64,000 nt of DNA, taken from contig NZ_OY762929.1 of NCBI RefSeq assembly GCF_963666675.1, forward strand, positions 682,001 to 746,000, read 5' to 3'. Each line of letters begins with the position of its first letter. Position 1 is the first letter of the stretch. Shown one piece after another: positions 62,851-64,000 of the stretch. A program made the position numbers and the translations under genes. A model generated the notes under the pieces. It ran no database searches. It had not been told where the DNA came from and saw only the letters and a program-made list of their open reading frames with translations. The stretch comes from an uncultured Desulfobacter sp. Its GTDB lineage: Bacteria; Desulfobacterota; Desulfobacteria; Desulfobacterales; Desulfobacteraceae.

Positions 62851-63273
62851 ATGAATAAACAATTATTGACAGCAGAACAATCAATCGCATTAGAAAAAGT
62901 CCAGCAGCTTTTTGCAGACTGGCGAAATAACAGAACCGGAAGGTCAAGAATACCGGATAATTTATGGCAGGCGGCAGCAGACCTTCACCATGCTCAAGGG
63001 CTGAGCATAAATAAGATTGCCCACAGTTTACGGCTTAATCATACCACATTAAAACAAAAAATTTATAATGCCATTCATTGTACTACAGTCGATTCTCCTG
63101 AAGAAGACGATGACTCCCCCCTGTTTATAGAGATCACTCCAGCGCCGGAAGATACCAACTGTATAATAGAAATGGAGAATCAGGCCGGTTTTAAGATGCG
63201 TATGTGTTTTAAAGGTCGTGCAGACCCGGCAGTGATCAGCCTTGGTAAATATTTACTGGCTGGTGTTCCATGA
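62851..63273 (+). CDS. tnpA: IS66 TnpA-like accessory protein
   Basis: 140 residues from ATG at 62851, with GGAGG ahead of it; an in-frame ATG 12 bases upstream is less likely. An HTH stretch (LSINKIAHSLRLNHTTLKQKI) is followed by a C-terminal domain (FKMRMCFKGRADPAVISLGKYLL). It overlaps tnpB by 4 bases. Confidence 0.85.
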   Translation: MNKQLLTAEQSIALEKVQQLFADWRNNRTGRSRIPDNLWQAAADLHHAQGLSINKIAHSLRLNHTTLKQKIYNAIHCTTVDSPEEDDDSPLFIEITPAPEDTNCIIEMENQAGFKMRMCFKGRADPAVISLGKYLLAGVP

Positions 63274-63617
63274 TCCAAATCACACCGCAAATGCGGATAA
63301 TGCTGGCGGTAACTCCTGCTGATTTTCGAAAGGGGATCGACGGCCTGGCAGCTGTTTGTCGCAGGGTGTTAAAACAAAATCCTTTTTCCGGATATGTTTT
63401 TGTTTTCAGAAACAAACCGGGGACTGCCCTGAAGATACTAATATATGATGGCCAGGGCTTCTGGCTTTGTCAAAAAAGATTGAGCAAGGGGCGTTTTAAA
63501 TGGTGGCCTAAAAAGGGAGGAGATGAAATTCACCCATTGGCTGCACATGAATTACAGATGTTGATATGGAACGGAAATCCTCAAAAAAATAATGTACTTT
63601 TGTGGAAAAAAATCTAG
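63270..63617 (+). CDS. tnpB: IS66 TnpB (Orf2-like)
   Basis: 115 residues. Characteristic VTPADFRKGIDGLAAVCRRV, GYVFVFRNKPGTALKIL and YDGQGFWLCQKRLSKGRFKWW, all typical of IS66 Orf2. It is overlapped by tnpA at its start. Confidence 0.92.
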   Translation: MIQITPQMRIMLAVTPADFRKGIDGLAAVCRRVLKQNPFSGYVFVFRNKPGTALKILIYDGQGFWLCQKRLSKGRFKWWPKKGGDEIHPLAAHELQMLIWNGNPQKNNVLLWKKI

Positions 63618-63650
63618 ACATTAGAGTTTAAATGTGATAGCACACATTTC

Positions 63651-64000
63651 ATGTCAAAAACGATGGACATAAAGCAGGACGAACTTGACGCGCTCCTTGA
63701 GCGGGTAAGATCAAATGAACTGCAGGACGGCGATTATGAGTTGATCAAAGCATTGGTTGAAACCGTTGCTTATTTGAATACGTTGTCCAATGAAAAAGCA
63801 GCATCCATTAAACGGTTATTAAAAATGGTATTCGGCGATAAGACCGAAAAGAAGAAAACGTCGAATCCGCAGAACCGGCCGAAACGAAAAAAGAAGAAAA
63901 AAGGTCACGGCAAAAATGGTGCAAACGCCTATAAAGGTGCCAAGAAGATCAAGATCTGTCATCAAAGCCTTAAGTCAGGTAATGATTGCCCTGCCTGTGA
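63651..64000 (+). CDS. tnpC: IS66 TnpC transposase, N-terminal part (runs off the window)
   Basis: ATG at 63651. MSKTMDIKQDELDALLERVR is followed by YELIKALVETVAYLNTLSNE and a Lys-rich linker (KRKKKKKGHGKNGANAY), then a zinc-type CHQSLKSGNDCPAC at the window edge. The DDE core lies outside. Confidence 0.88.
   Translation, partial: MSKTMDIKQDELDALLERVRSNELQDGDYELIKALVETVAYLNTLSNEKAASIKRLLKMVFGDKTEKKKTSNPQNRPKRKKKKKGHGKNGANAYKGAKKIKICHQSLKSGNDCPAC

Larger units (their letters stand above)
62777..64000 (+). mobile_element. IS66-family element (left end, runs off the window)
   Basis: It begins with GTAAGCCTGCGTG, typical of IS66 ends, at the point where the IS110 coding sequence stops. It is followed by the three-gene order tnpA-tnpB-tnpC on the plus strand. 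The right end is outside the window. Confidence 0.8.

Overview
The window looks like a chromosome segment of a sulfate-reducing deltaproteobacterium (Desulfobacterota, Desulfobacteraceae-like). The main reasons are a heterodisulfide-reductase/flavin-oxidoreductase electron-bifurcation operon with two in-frame UGA (selenocysteine) codons, an exported Fe/Mn superoxide dismutase and several c-di-GMP turnover proteins. No 16S rRNA or other taxonomic marker is present, so this is inference from gene content.

Layout. 1-7.7 kb: a minus-strand TonB2-type energy-transduction operon (DUF3450 protein, TtpC-like ExbB, ExbB, ExbD, TonB, TPR protein), then a TonB-dependent receptor and the start of another gene. 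8.0-8.7 kb: a HigB-like toxin with its putative antitoxin. 8.8-12.6 kb: an IS1-like transposase and a TniA/TniB-like transposon. 13-33 kb: an RHS polymorphic-toxin locus. A 7,287-bp mobile unit is present there in two tandem copies. Each copy carries two tyrosine recombinases, a CHC2/Toprim primase-ATPase, an XRE regulator, an immunity-like gene and an RHS C-terminal toxin tip. An 8-bp core (TGTCCCGG) lies at the left end, the junction and the right end. The arrangement is best explained by a site-specific element that enters the rhs gene and brings its own toxin tip in frame, pushing the older tips downstream. 33.8-42 kb: a frameshifted membrane protein, a cation/proton antiporter, superoxide dismutase, an EF-hand protein, EAL-HDOD and HD-GYP signalling proteins, and a phosphatase/kinase-like pair. 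42.2-50.1 kb: the Hdr/Flox-type operon. 50.6-53.0 kb: a CsgG/DUF4810/DUF799 lipoprotein cluster. 53.3-55.9 kb: TetR, ABC1 kinase and FMN-binding proteins. 56.7-58.7 kb: a PtuA/PtuB (Septu) defence pair. 58.8-64 kb: nested insertion sequences (IS1380 split by an IS3-like element, then IS110, then IS66).

How the parts work together. The TonB system powers the adjacent outer-membrane receptor. The Hdr/Flox operon is predicted to move electrons between NAD(P)H and low-potential or thiol/disulfide partners in the cytoplasm. The RHS locus has the active full-length gene upstream on the minus strand, fed by a small YD-repeat/dockerin-like gene, with two displaced tips left downstream as a record of successive tip exchange. 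The most noteworthy feature is the RHS-tip-carrying integrative element and its multibranched inverted-repeat region between the recombinase genes and the attachment core.
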